A DNA stretch of 64,000 bases from Pseudidiomarina homiensis (GTDB lineage: Bacteria; Pseudomonadota; Gammaproteobacteria; Enterobacterales; Alteromonadaceae): contig NZ_PIPX01000001.1 in the NCBI RefSeq assembly GCF_003987225.1, forward strand, positions 1,836,390-1,900,389, written 5' to 3'. The notes under the pieces are model-generated. The model did no database searches. It was given only the letters and a program-made list of their open reading frames with translations, and was not told the origin of the DNA. Of this stretch, positions 62,919 through 64,000 are shown in pieces; position 1 is the first letter of the stretch, and every line of letters starts with the position of its first letter. Position numbers and translations under genes: made by a program.

Positions 62919-63463
62919 ACGGAATGTACGTTTAAAGCATACTCATCTTTAAGTTTTACATAGTTGGCAGCAGACGCAGGTAAAAACGCCCTTTCTTCAT
63001 CGGTAAGCGGACGTGCTTCTTGCACTGGGCTGCCTACATAGAGATAGCCGCTGCGTAGCGTTTTACCTGGCGGCACTAAACTCCCTGCCCCAATAATAAC
63101 GTCATCTTCTACCACCACACCGTCCATGATCACCGCTGACATACCAATAAGGATACGGGAACCAATCGTACAGCCATGCAGCATCACATGATGACCCACG
63201 GTGACATCGTCCCCAATAACTAAAGGATGACCGTCTGGATTACCACTGCTTTTGCGGCTGACATGTAGCACACAATTGTCTTGGATATTGGTACGTGCGC
63301 CAATACTTATGTAATTGACGTCCCCCCGCGCGGAAACGAGTGGCCATACACTGCTGTTTTCACCCAGCGTGACGTCGCCGACGATAACCGCACTGCGATC
63401 AATATAGACATGTTCCCCAATGGTCGGCTCGATGCCCTGATAACTACGAATATCACCATTCAT
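62915..63463 (-). CDS. yrdA: Gamma-carbonic-anhydrase-like hexapeptide protein YrdA
   Basis: 182 residues of left-handed beta-helix hexapeptide repeats (VYIDRSAVIVGDVTLGENSSVWPLVSARGDVNYI) with the three metal His positions in CVLHVSRKS, VTVGHHVMLHG. This is the YrdA/gamma-CA-like family. Enteric YrdA is of uncertain activity. AAGGAGTAG precedes the start. It lies alone before the rRNA operon on the opposite strand. Confidence 0.92.
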   Translation of the reverse strand: MNGDIRSYQGIEPTIGEHVYIDRSAVIVGDVTLGENSSVWPLVSARGDVNYISIGARTNIQDNCVLHVSRKSSGNPDGHPLVIGDDVTVGHHVMLHGCTIGSRILIGMSAVIMDGVVVEDDVIIGAGSLVPPGKTLRSGYLYVGSPVQEARPLTDEERAFLPASAANYVKLKDEYALNVHSV

Positions 63464-63588
63464 GGGACCTACTCCTTAAATTGTTAGCTTTTTGATCGAA
63501 ATTGATACTTCTTAGCCTAGCAGAAACCCTTATAACGCGCGAGTTGAGCTAAAAATACAGCGATCTGCACAACAAACCAGCAGTCAGC

Positions 63589-63647
63589 AAAAAAACACGC
63601 AAAAACTTCAAAAAGGCGCTTGACGTGCGCACTTAAATCTCTAAAAT
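63589..63647 (+). promoter_or_regulatory. rRNA operon promoter P1 with A-rich upstream region
   Basis: TTGACG (63620-63625), 16 bases, TAAAAT (63642-63647), then a GC-rich discriminator (GCGCTCC). An A-rich tract upstream (63589-63615) resembles an UP element. This arrangement is characteristic of rRNA promoters. Confidence 0.75.
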
Positions 63648-63723
63648 GCGCTCCACGCTTGAGGCAGGCAACGAAGCCGCCAAAAGCAGAAGTTTTCAGT
63701 CAGAAAAAATTACGCCGAAAGGC

Positions 63724-63751
63724 TTGACAGAAAACAAGGGCCATGTAGAAT
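63724..63751 (+). promoter_or_regulatory. rRNA operon promoter P2
   Basis: TTGACA (63724-63729), 16 bases, TAGAAT (63746-63751), then a GC-rich ACGCGGCCT discriminator. It lies about 100 bases after P1, the spacing of tandem rrn promoters. Confidence 0.8.
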
Positions 63752-63760
63752 ACGCGGCCT

Positions 63761-63790
63761 CGCTCAACGAAGCGAAACGTTCTTTAACAA
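63761..63790 (+). promoter_or_regulatory. rrn antitermination boxB and boxA
   Basis: CGCT-CAACGA-AGCG (63761-63774) is a boxB-type hairpin, directly followed by a boxA-like TTCTTTAACAA (63780-63790). A boxC-like GTGTGGGCAC occurs at 63811-63820. These leader parts recruit Nus factors for antitermination of rRNA transcription. The whole 63464-63952 region is otherwise non-coding leader; an apparent 80-codon ORF at 63646 is an artefact. Confidence 0.8.
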
Positions 63791-63952
63791 TATATCAAGC
63801 CAAGCAAACTGTGTGGGCACTTACCGGATTCAGGCAGAGAAAAGCATCTTCGGATGCGACAAGTACCTTAGATGGTACACCTGACTGATTGAACGAAGTG
63901 CTTAACAAAATAAAGCTTAAGTCATGAAATTCAATGGGTCGATTAAACTTTT

Positions 63953-64000
63953 AAACTGAAGAGTTTGATCATGGCTCAGATTGAACGCTGGCGGCAGGCC
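63953..64000 (+). rRNA. rrs: 16S ribosomal RNA, 5' end (partial)
   Basis: AAACTGAAGAGTTTGATCAT then GGCTCAGATTGAACGCTGGC are the universal first bases of bacterial 16S rRNA (the 27F primer region). The gene continues beyond the window. The first base is placed by analogy with E. coli A1. Confidence 0.97.

Noticed and set aside
63646..63888. 80-codon ORF before the 16S gene
   Set aside because: It lies in the rrn leader and contains promoter P2, boxB, boxA and boxC; no ribosome site and no protein-like pattern.

Overview
The window is a stretch of gammaproteobacterial chromosome. Its gene content suggests an aerobic marine member of the Alteromonadales, perhaps Idiomarinaceae. This is my inference from the atpD-atpC-glmU-glmS order, the OxyR/AhpC, CcoG, SrkA-DsbA and ImuA-ImuB-DnaE2 sets and the many TonB receptors and c-di-GMP proteins. 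No database search was possible. The window opens inside atpD and closes 48 bases into a 16S rRNA gene.

Layout. 1-4190: core atpD (partial), atpC, glmU, glmS, each half closed by an intrinsic terminator. 4250-7419: an accessory-looking segment. It holds a ccdAB-type toxin-antitoxin pair whose antitoxin joins a ParD-like front to a CcdA-like tail, then five closely packed genes centred on a half-length MreB-like protein with no visible nucleotide-binding motif. 7416-12512: small secreted, cupin, zinc-ribbon, stress-membrane and cation-transporter genes. 12509-19194: a TonB receptor / membrane-anchored flavoprotein operon with a divergent AraC regulator, then an AhpD-like protein and a DoxX-like membrane protein. 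19191-30896: methyltransferase, two EAL proteins, YghU, a repeat-rich BON lipoprotein, YccF, PldA, YjdM, ChaC and others. 30999-37110: PH-domain membrane proteins, a DJ-1 protein and a sigma54-type two-component system. 37094-40291: a PqqU(YncD)-like receptor with a PQQ-dependent sugar dehydrogenase. 40379-42632: oxyR, ahpC, ahpD. 42814-44632: an acetyltransferase and an M20 hydrolase. 44629-53352: a signalling block (response regulator, histidine kinase, TPR Ser/Thr kinase, FHA-GAF protein, secreted protein) beside a subtilase carrying C-terminal SLH-like repeats. 53573-57531: ccoG, srkA, dsbA, yihG. 57690-62918: SOS-controlled imuA-imuB-dnaE2. 62915-64000: a gamma-carbonic-anhydrase-like gene, then the rrn leader with tandem promoters and the start of 16S.

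Themes. Genes for oxidative and envelope stress recur (OxyR-AhpC-AhpD, YghU, DsbA, ChaC, SrkA, DJ-1). The most novel-looking items are the mini-MreB operon, the chimeric antitoxin, the PQQ-scavenging pair, the mixed Ser/Thr-His kinase cluster, the SLH subtilase and two redox genes placed directly behind intrinsic terminators. Eight convergent gene pairs share exactly the same 4-base stop overlap (YTAA), which also supports an otherwise overlooked 35-codon gene at 12509-12616.
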